Shown here piece after piece: positions 1 through 8,498 of a stretch of 64,000 bases of DNA. This DNA comes from Bradyrhizobium archetypum (lineage in GTDB: Bacteria; Pseudomonadota; Alphaproteobacteria; Rhizobiales; Xanthobacteraceae), in NCBI RefSeq assembly GCF_013114835.1, contig NZ_JAAVLW010000007.1:310001-374000 (forward strand). The letters run 5' to 3'. The notes under the pieces were generated by a model. The model did no database searches and had not been told where the DNA came from. It was given only the letters and a program-made list of their open reading frames with translations. Numbering within the stretch: position 1 is the first letter of the stretch; the number at the start of each line of letters is the position of its first letter. A program made the translations under genes and the position numbers.

Positions 1-23
1 AGAGCAAAACCCCTCGCTATTCG

Positions 24-1085
24 CTACTCGCCGTTTCTCAACCGCTCCGCCGCCTTCGGCGCGAAATACGTCAAAATCCCATCCGCGCCGGCGCGCTTGA
101 AGCCGAGAAGGCTCTCCATCATCGCGCGGTCACCGTCGAGCCAGCCATTGCCCGCCGCGGCGGCGATCATCGCGTATTCGCCGGACACCTGGTAGACGAA
201 GGTCGGCATCGAGAACGTCTCCTTCACGCGCCGCACCACGTCGAGATACGGCATGCCGGGCTTCACCATCACCATGTCGGCGCCTTCCGCGATGTCGAGT
301 TCGACCTCGCGCAGCGCCTCGTCGGAATTGGCGCTGTCCATCTGGTAGGTGCGCTTGTCGCCGGTCAGCGTCTTGGCGGAGCCGATGGCGTCGCGGAACG
401 GGCCGTAGAAAGCGGAGGCGTATTTTGCCGCATAGGCCATGATCTGCACGTCGAGGTAGCCTGCCTCGTCCAGCGCCTCGCGGATCGCGCCGACGCGGCC
501 ATCCATCATGTCGGACGGCGCGATCACGTCGCAGCCGGCCTCGGCCTGCACCAGCGCCTGCTGCACCAGCACCGCGACCGTCTCGTCATTGAGAATCTTG
601 CCGTCCTCGATCAGCCCGTCATGGCCATGGCTGGTGAAGGGATCCAGCGCGACGTCGCAGAGCACGCCGATCTCGGGGAATTCCTTCTTGATCGCGCGTA
701 CCGACTGGCACACCAGATTGTTCGGGTTAAGCGCTTCGGAGCCGGTCTCGTCGCGGAGCGACGGCTCGGTATAGGGGAACAGCGCGATGCAGGGGATGTT
801 CAGCTTTGCCGCGCGTTCGGCGTCGCGCACCGCCTGATCGACGGTGAGACGATCGACGCCGGGCATCGAGGCGACAGGCGTGCGCGCGTTGTGGCCATCG
901 ACCACGAACAGCGGCCAGATCAGGTCGTCGGTGGTCAGCATGTTTTCCCGCACCAGCCGCCGCGCCCATTCCGCCTTGCGGTTGCGGCGGGGGCGGATCG
1001 CCAGGTCCAGCGGGTTGGCGGCGAGGGTGGTCTGGCGCCGCGGCGCATCGCGCATTTCGATCGGGCGCCCGAATTTGATCGCCAT
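24..1085 (-). CDS. hemB: Delta-aminolevulinic acid dehydratase (porphobilinogen synthase)
   Basis: Condenses two 5-aminolevulinates to porphobilinogen in tetrapyrrole synthesis (cytoplasm). The 353-residue protein carries both Schiff-base lysines, K221 in MAYAAKYAS and K275 in MVMVKPGMPY. The metal loop reads CDVALDPFTSHGHDG (143-157), with Asp/Ala/Asp where zinc enzymes have a cysteine triad, so this is the Mg-dependent type known from Bradyrhizobium. The ATG at 1085 was chosen over a longer in-frame start at 1259 because AGGAG lies 11 nt upstream and the upstream 58 residues do not look like HemB. It is divergent from the DUF6163 gene. Confidence 0.97.
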   Translation of the reverse strand: MAIKFGRPIEMRDAPRRQTTLAANPLDLAIRPRRNRKAEWARRLVRENMLTTDDLIWPLFVVDGHNARTPVASMPGVDRLTVDQAVRDAERAAKLNIPCIALFPYTEPSLRDETGSEALNPNNLVCQSVRAIKKEFPEIGVLCDVALDPFTSHGHDGLIEDGKILNDETVAVLVQQALVQAEAGCDVIAPSDMMDGRVGAIREALDEAGYLDVQIMAYAAKYASAFYGPFRDAIGSAKTLTGDKRTYQMDSANSDEALREVELDIAEGADMVMVKPGMPYLDVVRRVKETFSMPTFVYQVSGEYAMIAAAAGNGWLDGDRAMMESLLGFKRAGADGILTYFAPKAAERLRNGE

Positions 1086-1310
1086 GTGATGGGTACTCCT
1101 GAAGGCGGCGAGAAGGCTTTGACTTGTTCCAATTCTAGCACCTTGCCCTTCGCCCGTCACCGAGCCTTGATCCATCTCATCGCCAATTGATTTTGGCCAA
1201 TTGATTTTGCCGTCCCGGCGGGCCAAGACATGAGGCCATGAGGAGATTCCAGCACGCATTGAGCCGCCACTACGAAGTCGACAGCCGGGGTGGTTGCCAG
1301 GATGGTTGCC

Positions 1311-1790
1311 ATGTCTGACGTGTCGGCGCGCGATGCTGCGCGGGACAAGGCCAGGGACAGGGACGGCGCGATGTCGATGGCGGGGATGTCGTCGGAGCGG
1401 ATCGAGTCCGACGAGAATGTGTGGACGCGCCGCCTGGTGACGTTCCTGCGCGTCATGGCGGTCATATCAATCATGAAGGGCCTGTACCATTGGGCGCAGG
1501 TCACCGGCTTCATCGGCAGCGAGGAAGAAGCGTTCGAGAACCAGTCGATGGCCTGGCAGACCGCGACGGTCTATTTCGCCGTCATCGAGCTCGTCGCCGC
1601 CGTAGGGCTGTGGCTCGCCACCCCCTGGGGCGCGGTGGTGTGGCTCACCACCGTGGTCTCGATGGCGGTGATCGAACTGATGTTCCCGGGGATCTATGGC
1701 GGCAGCCTGACGGTGGTGGCGCTGGAAGCCGTGATGCTCGGCGCCTATCTCGCGCTCGCCTGGATGGCCGCGCGCGAACGCCCGCCGTAG
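1311..1790 (+). CDS. DUF6163 family integral membrane protein
   Basis: A 159-residue protein with a charged N-terminus (about 45 residues, many Asp/Arg/Ser) followed by about four hydrophobic segments, including YFAVIELVAAVGLWLAT and a C-terminal VVALEAVMLGAYLALAWM stretch. I recognise it as the DUF6163 family that often lies near ldtR in Rhizobiales; its function is unknown. The ATG at 1311 has AGGA 8 nt upstream; in-frame GTG at 1290 and ATG at 1302 are alternatives. Divergent from hemB; the next gene downstream is ldtR, about 0.5 kb away. Confidence 0.75.
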   Translation: MSDVSARDAARDKARDRDGAMSMAGMSSERIESDENVWTRRLVTFLRVMAVISIMKGLYHWAQVTGFIGSEEEAFENQSMAWQTATVYFAVIELVAAVGLWLATPWGAVVWLTTVVSMAVIELMFPGIYGGSLTVVALEAVMLGAYLALAWMAARERPP

Positions 1791-1812
1791 GACGCTGCGG
1801 TCCGTCCGGTGG

Positions 1813-1918
1813 CCTCATGGTTCGAAACGCGCGGCTCTGCCGCGCTCCTCGCCATGAGGATAAAACTAGACCTCATCCTGAGGAGCGGCCAATTGGCCGC
1901 GTCTCGAAGTATGAAGCC
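1813..1918. repeat. Two-hairpin palindromic intergenic repeat (family A, copy 1)
   Basis: Two adjacent hairpins. The first is bounded by CCTCATGG (1813-1820) and CCATGAGG (1852-1859). The second starts CCTCATCCTGAGGAGC and contains the perfect stem GCGGCC-aatt-GGCCGC (1885-1900), ending near GTCTCGAAGTATGAAG. The same composite, with the same GAGGAG and GTCTCGAA words, recurs at 13813-13912. It resembles a paired REP/BIME element common between Bradyrhizobium genes. It follows the DUF6163 gene and may act as a 3' mRNA stabiliser or terminator. Confidence 0.75.
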
Positions 1919-2326
1919 ACCGCCGCCACACCGCGTCAGTTTTCCGCCATACTTCGTTCGCGTGCAGAAATCGCGACGGCGCCCTGTAAAATTTTCAGAG
2001 ATTCATCCGGTAACGCTTTGGTCACCGTTAAGGGACGTAAAGGGGTTCACCACACATCTTACGCGGGCGTTTCGATTTCAGACGCACCTGTTTCCGAATG
2101 CGACAGGGGGTGCAGACGAAGCGTGAACAGGGCGCTTCCACCGTCAATGAAACATTGCAAAAAGCCTTGATTCATGAGGCTTAATCCACAATTCACTCTG
2201 TTAAATTCATGATCTCTTTATTGTCTTATTTAAGCGGATCTTCAATCCGCCCCCTTAAGTTGAACCTATCAGGCGGGACAGAAGTTTCGTCGAAATAAGT
2301 CGAAAAACGACGACAGGGGAAGTGTC
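1919..2326 (+). promoter_or_regulatory. Leader/promoter region of ldtR with a small hairpin
   Basis: No gene is visible in this 408-bp stretch. It becomes A/T-rich from about 2150, as expected for a promoter, and contains the perfect hairpin GCGGAT-cttca-ATCCGC (2234-2250), about 75 bp before the ldtR start. A Shine-Dalgarno-like AGGGGAAG precedes the ATG at 2327. I could not assign a clear -35/-10 pair. Confidence 0.4.
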
Positions 2327-2842
2327 ATGATCAAAGCCGTTGCAACGGCGGTGGAAACCGCTGAACGCTCTGCCGGCCAAACTCCGGTGCAGCCGCTCTA
2401 TCTGGAAGCGTTGACTTTGGTGGAGCGGCTTCACCGCCGGCTGCTCGACGTCATCAAGGACGAATTCGACCGCCGCGGCCGCGCCGACATCAACTCGGTG
2501 CAGGCTCTGCTGCTCTATAACATCGGTGACAAGGAGCTGACCGCGGGCGAGCTGCGCACGCGCGGTTACTACCTCGGCTCCAACGTCTCCTATAACCTGA
2601 AGAAGCTCGTCGAACTCGGCTTCCTCGATCATCAGCGCTCGCGCGTTGATCGTCGCTCGGTCCGCATCCGTCTGACCGCGCAGGGCCAGGAGATCCGCAA
2701 GATCGTCGATGCGCTCTACCAGAAGCACGTCAAGACGGTGGAGCAGGTCGGCGGTATCTCGAACGAGGAGTTCGCGACGCTGAACAAGTCGCTGCACCGG
2801 CTCGAGCGGTTCTGGACCGACCAGATCCTGTATCGGCTCTGA
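2327..2842 (+). CDS. ldtR: MarR-family transcriptional regulator LdtR
   Basis: A 171-residue winged-helix regulator. After a 20-residue leader come the dimerisation helices (LVERLHRRLLDVIKDEF), the recognition part LTAGELRTRGYYLGSNVSYN and the wing LGFLDHQRSRVDRRSVRIRL, a typical MarR arrangement. The sequence matches the LdtR type of Rhizobiales, which in Sinorhizobium and Liberibacter controls L,D-transpeptidase genes and osmotic or envelope stress functions. No transpeptidase gene is visible in this window, so targets would be elsewhere. A strong rho-independent terminator follows at 2980-3024. Confidence 0.85.
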   Translation: MIKAVATAVETAERSAGQTPVQPLYLEALTLVERLHRRLLDVIKDEFDRRGRADINSVQALLLYNIGDKELTAGELRTRGYYLGSNVSYNLKKLVELGFLDHQRSRVDRRSVRIRLTAQGQEIRKIVDALYQKHVKTVEQVGGISNEEFATLNKSLHRLERFWTDQILYRL

Positions 2843-2979
2843 GAATTGTTGAAGCGTTTTGGCGCGGAGGGGCGCGCCATCAAACGCGTCAGGACAAGCC
2901 TTCAGTCCGCTTGACGGTCAAGCCGGCCGTATCACAAGACCGGCAGCCACAAGCGGACACCTGAAGTAAGCCCCTGCTG

Positions 2980-3024
2980 AAAGCGCATCGGCGCCGGTCT
3001 TCCGGCTCGGTGCGCTTTGTTTTT
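2980..3024 (+). terminator. Rho-independent terminator of ldtR
   Basis: The stem AAAGCGCA (2980-2987) pairs perfectly with TGCGCTTT (3011-3018) and continues inward through CGG and GCCGG/CCGGC pairs. The run GTTTTT follows at once. The hairpin lies about 140 bp after the ldtR stop, in an otherwise gene-free 300-bp gap. Confidence 0.85.
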
Positions 3025-3142
3025 GAAGGGAAATCCTCGGTAATCGGGCAACTGACGCCAATCCATGCAGAAATCGCGGCTTCGGGGCGGAACCTTTTTC
3101 GCGCGTGCGAATTAAAGGCCGGGCGACGAAACAGGTGAGGGC

Positions 3143-3367
3143 ATGTTGGTCGAGCGGGCAGTTCAGGTCATGAATTTCGAAGTGGTGGGCGACGCCTACG
3201 CGATCGCGTCGAACTACCTTCGCAACAGCGGCGCTATTGCCGATACCTTTGTTACCGACGAGCGGTTGCTCGCAATCATCGTGAAGATATTCCGGCAAGG
3301 CGAATTCAACCGGCTCAGGCTTGCCAACAAGGCTGTCGCGGCGTTCGAAGCATGCACATCGGCCTGA
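3143..3367 (+). CDS. Small conserved-looking hypothetical protein
   Basis: A 74-residue protein without a recognised domain. The core from MNFEVVGDAYAIASNYL onward is rich in Ala, Leu and Arg and looks like a compact helical protein; it recalls a short orphan family of Bradyrhizobium. The start is uncertain: ATG 3143 has GAGG close upstream, while ATG 3170 (MNFEVV) would give 65 residues. It precedes another small orphan gene on the same strand by 35 bp, suggesting a joint transcript. Function unknown. Confidence 0.55.
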   Translation: MLVERAVQVMNFEVVGDAYAIASNYLRNSGAIADTFVTDERLLAIIVKIFRQGEFNRLRLANKAVAAFEACTSA

Positions 3368-3402
3368 CCGATCACCCCTCGTTCGCACATCAGGAGAACT
3401 CC

Positions 3403-3624
3403 ATGGAAGCAGCGATCGACCGCATCATGCAGACCTATGACCTGCTTCTGAACTGCAGCGCCGCGGCGAGCGACGAGGCGCGCGCGAAGGTCACGGCCTA
3501 TCTCACCACGCTGGTCGAGGCCGGCGAGAACGACCCGCACCGCCTGACCGTGTGCGGGCTCACCTATCTGCGTCAACTCGACGGCAGCAACGATCCGGTG
3601 AAGGCGGGGTATACGGGGTTGTAA
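3403..3624 (+). CDS. Small hypothetical protein
   Basis: A 73-residue, largely helical acidic protein (MEAAIDRIMQTYDLLLN...) with no recognised domain. The ATG at 3403 is chosen over an in-frame start at 3352 because AGGAGA lies 6 nt upstream and the earlier start would overlap the preceding gene. It sits between another orphan and the adenylate cyclase gene; its role is unknown. Confidence 0.65.
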   Translation: MEAAIDRIMQTYDLLLNCSAAASDEARAKVTAYLTTLVEAGENDPHRLTVCGLTYLRQLDGSNDPVKAGYTGL

Positions 3625-3766
3625 GACGACAACGCAGTCAACTACGCGTGCCGATCACCTTGGTGGCACCACAAACCGCTTGAAGCAGTCCCCCCGTAAG
3701 GAGGCCTTGCCTGCCGTGCGCGCTTCGCCGTAGATTTCTTGATGCGGTCCGGCGCGAGGGCTTGTC

Positions 3767-5035
3767 ATGGACGTCGCGATTCCAGCCAATGAGCCTGAGC
3801 GACTTGAAGCGCTGACGAGCTACGCCATCCTCGACACGCTCCCGGAAATCGGCTTCGACGAAATCACTGAACTGGCGGCGCAGATTTGCGACTGCCCGGC
3901 CGCCCTGATCAGCTTCGTCGACCCGTCGCGCCAATGGATGAAGGCCAAATATGGTCTGCCGCCAGATCTTTCCGAATGTCCCCGCGAAATTTCGATCTGC
4001 CAGGTCACGATCTGCAACAACGATATCCTTTATGTTCCCGATCTCGTCAGCGACCAGCGGTTCAATACCAGCCCGCTTGTGACGGCCGGCCTGAAGATCC
4101 GCTTCTATTGCGGCGTTCCGCTTATTACCGACGATGGCTATGCGCTGGGCACGCTGTGCGTCATTGACTTCAAGCCGCGCGAGCTCAGCTTTGAGCAGCG
4201 CGAAGCGCTGCGACGCCTGTCACGGCAAACCATGGTGCACCTGGAATTGCGCCGGCAGTTGCTTGAGCGCGACGAGATGATGCGCAGGCTGGAGGAGGCC
4301 CGCGACCGCGCTGTTGCCGAAAAATCCGAATCCGAGCGTCTCCTTCTGAACATCCTGCCGCCGTCCATCGCGGCCGAACTCAAGGCGAACCAGCGGGTCA
4401 AGCCACGCTTCTTCGATTCCGCGAGCGTGATCTTCGTCGATTTCAGCGGGTTCACCCGTATTGTCGAAACGATGGAGCCGGCAAGCGTCATCGATCAGCT
4501 CGACCAGCACTTCACCAGGTTCGACGATATCATCGCAAGACATCGCCTGGAAAAACTCAAGACGATCGGCGACGCCTACCTTGCAGTTGGCGGCGTGCCG
4601 GAGCCTAATCGCACGCACGCGGCGGACGCCGCACTGTGCGCGCTGCAGATCATGGATCACCTGAACAAGCTGAACCGGCAGCGCGAAAAGCTGCATCTTC
4701 CGGCCTGGATGGCGAGGATCGGGATCAACACCGGACCGGTGATCGCCGGCGTGGTGGGCAAGCACAAATTCACCTATGATATCTGGGGCAACACGGTGAA
4801 TATTGCGGAACGTATCGAAGCGGCCGGGGTTCCGGGTCGTATCACCGTTTCCGAAGTGACCTGGCAGCATATCAAGGGACGTTTCGAGATAGAGCCCCGT
4901 GGCACCGTGGAGGTGAAACACAAGGGCCAGGTGAACATGTACTTCCTCAATCGCGTTAAACCGGAGTTCTCCGCTGATCCGGCCGGAACGGCCCCCAATG
5001 ACCGTTTCTGGAAGCCGGAACGGGAGACTCCTTAA
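3767..5035 (+). CDS. GAF-domain class III adenylate cyclase
   Basis: Makes cAMP from ATP under control of a sensory GAF domain. Residues about 15-160 form the GAF domain (ALISFVDPSRQWMKAKYGL, CGVPLITDDGYALGTLCVID), about 160-195 a linking coiled coil, and about 212-385 a class III cyclase domain. Metal-binding D225 (FVDFSGFT) and D269 (KTIGDAYLA), adenine-selecting K265 and D338 (YDIWGN), and transition-state N345 and R349 (NTVNIAER) are all present, so it should be active and ATP-specific. The 422-residue protein has no membrane segment and is probably cytosolic. The ligand of the GAF domain is unknown. Confidence 0.93.
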   Translation: MDVAIPANEPERLEALTSYAILDTLPEIGFDEITELAAQICDCPAALISFVDPSRQWMKAKYGLPPDLSECPREISICQVTICNNDILYVPDLVSDQRFNTSPLVTAGLKIRFYCGVPLITDDGYALGTLCVIDFKPRELSFEQREALRRLSRQTMVHLELRRQLLERDEMMRRLEEARDRAVAEKSESERLLLNILPPSIAAELKANQRVKPRFFDSASVIFVDFSGFTRIVETMEPASVIDQLDQHFTRFDDIIARHRLEKLKTIGDAYLAVGGVPEPNRTHAADAALCALQIMDHLNKLNRQREKLHLPAWMARIGINTGPVIAGVVGKHKFTYDIWGNTVNIAERIEAAGVPGRITVSEVTWQHIKGRFEIEPRGTVEVKHKGQVNMYFLNRVKPEFSADPAGTAPNDRFWKPERETP

Positions 5036-5062
5036 GGTGCCGACATTACAGGGAGGCGCGCC

Positions 5063-5419
5063 ATGACCTCAATCTCCCGTCGTCTGTTCCTGTCGCTGGC
5101 AGCCGGTCTCGTGCCGGCTTCCGCCATCGCCCATCACGGCTGGGGCGGATACGATACGTCGAAGTCGTTCACCGTCACCGGCAAGATCCTGAAATCGACC
5201 TTTGAGAATCCGCACTGCGAGATCGAGATGGAGGTCGACGGCAAGCATTGGCACTTCATCCTGGCGCCGCCGTCGCGCATGCAGGCGCGCGGGGCGACGC
5301 GTGAGCTGATCGCGCCCGGCAAGACCTGCACCGTGTTCGGCTATCCTCACGTGAGCAAGCCGGATGAGGCGCGGATCGAATACATCGTGCTCGACGGCAA
5401 GCGCATCGAATTGCGGTAG
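5063..5419 (+). CDS. DUF6152 family exported protein
   Basis: A 118-residue protein with a Tat-like signal (SRRLFLSLAAGLVPASAIA, cleavage about residue 23) followed by HHGWGGYDTSKSFTVTG, typical of DUF6152 periplasmic proteins. The mature part is beta-rich and histidine-containing, suggesting an OB-like periplasmic fold; function is unknown. It is followed after 5 bp by a membrane protein gene and then a periplasmic phosphatase gene, forming a compact envelope operon. Confidence 0.8.
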   Translation: MTSISRRLFLSLAAGLVPASAIAHHGWGGYDTSKSFTVTGKILKSTFENPHCEIEMEVDGKHWHFILAPPSRMQARGATRELIAPGKTCTVFGYPHVSKPDEARIEYIVLDGKRIELR

Positions 5420-5424
5420 GCCGC

Positions 5425-5913
5425 GTGGAACACCAGCCGGCCGCATCGATATTCCTGACCCTGCAGGAAAGCGCGCTGGGTCAAGCGATGCGCTCTTCGC
5501 CGGCGCTCTATCCGGCGGTCGAGATTCTGCACATCATCGGCTTCGTGGTGCTGGTGGGATCGATTCTGGCGCTCGATTTGAGGCTATTGGGGCTTGGACG
5601 CGCGATCGCGATTCCGCCGATGGCGCAATTGCTGTTGCCCTTGTCGCGCGCAGGCTTTGTGCTGGCGATCAGCATGGGGCTTTTATTGTTCAGCGCCGAT
5701 GCTTCGCATGTCGTGAAAAATCCCGCGTTCCAGGCCAAGGCGCTGTTGATTGTGGCAGCGCTGGTCAACGTCGTGATTGCGCATGCCCTGCCGTGGCGCG
5801 ATGTCGGACGCTGGGGCGACCGGGTGCCCGGCGGAGCCAAAGCGACGGCGCTGATATCGATCCTGTTATGGCTCAGCGTCGTCTGCGCGGGACGGCTGAT
5901 CGCGTATTTCTGA
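5425..5913 (+). CDS. Four-TM integral membrane protein (DUF6644/DUF2214-like)
   Basis: A 162-residue protein with about four hydrophobic helices (VEILHIIGFVVLVGSILALD, LSRAGFVLAISMGLLLFSA, ALLIVAALVNVVIAHAL, ALISILLWLSVVCAGRLIAYF). The first helix carries a conserved-looking HIIG histidine and the third ends in a His. It resembles the DUF6644/DUF2214 proteins found beside DUF6152 genes. Start is GTG at 5425, 5 bp after the previous stop. It overlaps the ATG of a possible downstream start. Function unknown. Confidence 0.7.
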   Translation: MEHQPAASIFLTLQESALGQAMRSSPALYPAVEILHIIGFVVLVGSILALDLRLLGLGRAIAIPPMAQLLLPLSRAGFVLAISMGLLLFSADASHVVKNPAFQAKALLIVAALVNVVIAHALPWRDVGRWGDRVPGGAKATALISILLWLSVVCAGRLIAYF

Positions 5914-5924
5914 TGGAGGGTGCC

Positions 5925-6497
5925 ATGCGTCGCATGCGCTTCGTCATTGTCGCGTTGCTGCTCGGCCTCTGCGGCATGATAGAGGTTGCGGTAGCCGACG
6001 AGGCCAGCGCCTGGAACGCCTTGCGCACCGGTGGTCACGTTGCGCTAATGCGACACGCCAATGCGCCGGGGGGCACCGGCGATCCGCCCGGCTTCCGGGT
6101 CGAGGACTGCGCGACCCAGCGTAACCTCAGCGTCAAGGGGAGGGCAGATGCGGAAAAAATCGGCGCGCGGCTCAAGCAGGAAGGGGTTGTGTTCGAAAAG
6201 ATTGTGAGCTCGCCATGGTGTCGCTGCGTCGACACGGCGAAATTGCTGAACCTCGGCACGGTCGAAACCGAGGCGACGTTCGGCAATGTCGTCGTGCTGC
6301 GCGATCAAAGAGAAACGCTCACGGCGGGTGGGCGCGCGTTGATCGCCAAATGGACGGCGCGCGGAAATCTCCTAGTCGTGACGCACGGCGCAAACATTTT
6401 TGCGCTAACCGGCGTCTCGCCGGCGAGTGGCGAGATCGTTGTCGTCAAAGGCGGCAGCGATCGCGCCTCGCCTGTCGGCCGGCTGCTGCTCGATTGA
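5925..6497 (+). CDS. Exported histidine phosphatase superfamily protein
   Basis: A 190-residue phosphatase-fold protein with an N-terminal signal peptide (VIVALLLGLCGMIEVAVA). The catalytic RH motif is LMRHANAPGG, and the second histidine lies in VVTHGAN; an acidic partner is in VVVLRDQRETLT. The ATG at 5925 has GGAGGG 5 nt upstream; an ATG at 5913 overlapping the previous stop is an alternative. It is the third gene of the DUF6152-membrane protein operon. Its substrate, likely a phosphomonoester in the periplasm, cannot be told. Confidence 0.85.
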   Translation: MRRMRFVIVALLLGLCGMIEVAVADEASAWNALRTGGHVALMRHANAPGGTGDPPGFRVEDCATQRNLSVKGRADAEKIGARLKQEGVVFEKIVSSPWCRCVDTAKLLNLGTVETEATFGNVVVLRDQRETLTAGGRALIAKWTARGNLLVVTHGANIFALTGVSPASGEIVVVKGGSDRASPVGRLLLD

Positions 6498-6509
6498 ATC
6501 AGCTTCGAC

Positions 6510-6761
6510 CTACCGCGCTTCCGCCCTCGCGTCCTTTCCGCGATACCGATTCCAGTTCGCGATGACGGCTTCGTATCGGCCCGGTTTCGTGGCGGCCAAG
6601 GCGCCGGTAGCTTCGACCGCCGCCTCGTGGGTGATCTGATCAGGAAATACCGCAAAATATCCCAGCAGGCCGGCGACCATCATGCCGTAGATCAGGAAGG
6701 ATGTTATCAGCCAGCGTCGCGTGTTGGCTCGGCGTCTCTGCTGTTGCAATGAGCTTTCCAT
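6510..6761 (-). CDS. Small single-pass membrane protein
   Basis: An 83-residue protein: basic N-terminus (QQQRRRANTRR), one membrane helix (WLITSFLIYGMMVAGLLGYFAVF written in part as LIYGMMVAGLLGYF) and a polar tail rich in Ala, Arg and Lys. No family recognised. The frame stays open upstream to 6917 and beyond, but that part encodes a fragment of an unrelated zinc-ribbon family, so I place the native start at ATG 6761; a fused 135-residue product from ATG 6917 cannot be excluded. Convergent with the phosphatase gene. Confidence 0.5.
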   Translation of the reverse strand: MESSLQQQRRRANTRRWLITSFLIYGMMVAGLLGYFAVFPDQITHEAAVEATGALAATKPGRYEAVIANWNRYRGKDARAEAR

Positions 6762-6788
6762 ATCAGGAAATCCATCTGTCAGCCCCGG

Positions 6789-7010
6789 GATAGCATCAAG
6801 CGGCAGGCTTGCCCTTGTCTTGCATCGGCAGCATTCGATCTCCTGCCAACCGTAACCGCCGTTGAGGCATTGGCCTATCGTTGGTGACGGCTGGGCCGGG
6901 CCGCCATAGCCTTCCATGCGAACCGACCACGCTTCTGCCTCGGCCCGATCAGCGGCACGAGCTGCCTTCCTCGCTTGAACGGCTACGGCACGCTCGGGGT
7001 GAACGGGAAG
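6789..7010 (-). pseudogene. Truncated zinc-ribbon hypothetical gene fragment
   Basis: On the minus strand the frame reads ADRAEAEAWSVRMEGYGG, then AQPSPTIGQCLNGGYGW, then ECCRCKTRASLPLDAI, which I recognise as the first half of a hypothetical protein widespread in Bradyrhizobium whose C-terminal half normally carries a second CxxC. Here it stops matching after SLPLDAI (about 6789) and runs in frame into an unrelated membrane protein. Upstream, the family-like frame is closed by TAG at 7011-7013 without a convincing start. It is a remnant or a fusion partner. Confidence 0.6.
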
Positions 7011-7166
7011 CTATGCTATGCTCACCGGGTCATGTGCGAACTGGTGAACGGCCCTGCCCCGACGCCGAAGCATGTAGCGGCCCATACCGGCGCAAGCTTT
7101 TGCTAGTCTTGGTGGGTGAGGTGGGGTAGCGTTGGCGGGCTTTTTCGTAGCTGGACGATCTTAAAA

Positions 7167-8021
7167 ATGTTGAACAAAGAGCATATTTTCCCGCAGGTTT
7201 TTCTAAGGTCTTGGCCGTTCCCGCGCGGCTCGGGATTCTTGGCTTATTGGCTTTTCCGCAACCTCTCGTTTGCAGAAAAACTCGCGACCGTCAGGACCAC
7301 GGATGATTTCCAAATCACCGTCATGCCCAACGATCTTATCGGGCGGCATATCTACCTCACGGGCGAGTTCGACCGTTCGAACGTCGAGGTGCTCTGTAAC
7401 TTTGCGGAGCCGGGCGACACACTGCTCGATATCGGGGCCAACGTTGGGTATGTGACCGCTTGCTTCCTCACCAAAGTGCCCAATTCAAGAGCCATCTCGG
7501 TTGAACCACAGCCAGAAGTTTTGGACCTTCTAAGGAAAAACCTCACACCCTTTGACGGTCGAGCAGTGGTCTACCCATATGCCCTATCACAGCAGGACGG
7601 CGTCTCCCTGCTCAGTATCGACCCCAACAATCGCGGCATTGCCCACATCAGCGAAAGCGGCACCGTCAGCATCGAAACGAGGAAAGTCGGAACGATGCTA
7701 TCGGAACTTGCGATCGACAAGATCGACCTTGTCAAGATCGACGTCGAAGGACACGAAGAACAGATTTTCTCTGCCGGCATCGAGCATTTCGCCAGGCTTC
7801 AACCAAAGGTCATTTTATTCGAAGAGCACAGCGATAAGAGCGCCGGATCGATCGGCAGCATGCTTCGAGACGCAGGTTACGAGATATACAGCCTTCGAAA
7901 GAAACTCACTCGGCTGGATTTCGTCACCGTGAGATCAGCCGCAGACTGCAAAAGCAACGACTATGTCGCCGTATCTACAAAGCGTCGGTTGCCAACGACT
8001 GCAACATCTCTTTACCTCTAG
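7167..8021 (+). CDS. FkbM family methyltransferase
   Basis: A SAM-dependent methyltransferase of 284 residues. Motif I is LLDIGANVGYVT (86-97), followed by the acidic SVEPQPEVLDLLRKNL and later the FkbM signature LVKIDVEGHEEQIF. FkbM proteins O-methylate sugars or secondary metabolites; the substrate here is unknown. The ATG at 7167 is preferred; an in-frame start at 7116 would add 17 residues. The gene looks richer in A/T and has different codon choice from its neighbours, and it lies among gene remnants and repeats, so horizontal acquisition is likely. Its usual partners (glycosyltransferases) are not adjacent. Confidence 0.88.
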   Translation: MLNKEHIFPQVFLRSWPFPRGSGFLAYWLFRNLSFAEKLATVRTTDDFQITVMPNDLIGRHIYLTGEFDRSNVEVLCNFAEPGDTLLDIGANVGYVTACFLTKVPNSRAISVEPQPEVLDLLRKNLTPFDGRAVVYPYALSQQDGVSLLSIDPNNRGIAHISESGTVSIETRKVGTMLSELAIDKIDLVKIDVEGHEEQIFSAGIEHFARLQPKVILFEEHSDKSAGSIGSMLRDAGYEIYSLRKKLTRLDFVTVRSAADCKSNDYVAVSTKRRLPTTATSLYL

Positions 8022-8498
8022 GACTATTTCCTCTCACGTCTGCACAATAAACCGTCGCCGGACGTGCTTCATAATGAGTGCACCACATCGGGGAGCGCGG
8101 AAATCTTGGCCGGATCTTTGATCCCCGGTTCACTCTCAATCTCCGATGTCGATCGATTCCATCGAATTGCAAGATGTGCCAGCTGCGCACCAGTACACGA
8201 GTTTGATATCTTAAGCCATGTCCCGCGTCACGCGATCGCTCGAAGCTACTGCGATCAGACTAAACACCGTCTCGTCGCATAATTAAAGATTGATCTATTT
8301 GCACCTACGACCGCATCTGGCCCCTTTGAGACATGCCGACGCACGGTAACGTTGTCTGTTTACAGGGGTAGTGCGGAAGTCGGCGGCACCCGGCCAAACC
8401 GACGCGAATGACCCATTCGGAAGTCGCGCCTTCTGACGAACGGTTGCTGTCGTGCCGCAAAATGGCCAAGCCGCAGTCATTCGACTTCGAAAATTGCC
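8022..8498. other. Gene-free stretch after the FkbM gene
   Basis: I see no convincing gene here. Short open frames on both strands (60-90 codons) have no family resemblance, no good ribosome-binding site and no consistent codon bias. The base composition stays mixed and lower in GC than the core genome, consistent with decayed accessory DNA. Confidence 0.6.

Noticed and set aside
5364..5924. Plus-strand extension of the phosphatase frame by about 187 codons
   Set aside because: It overlaps the DUF6152 and membrane protein genes in another frame; the signal peptide and ribosome site place the start at 5925.
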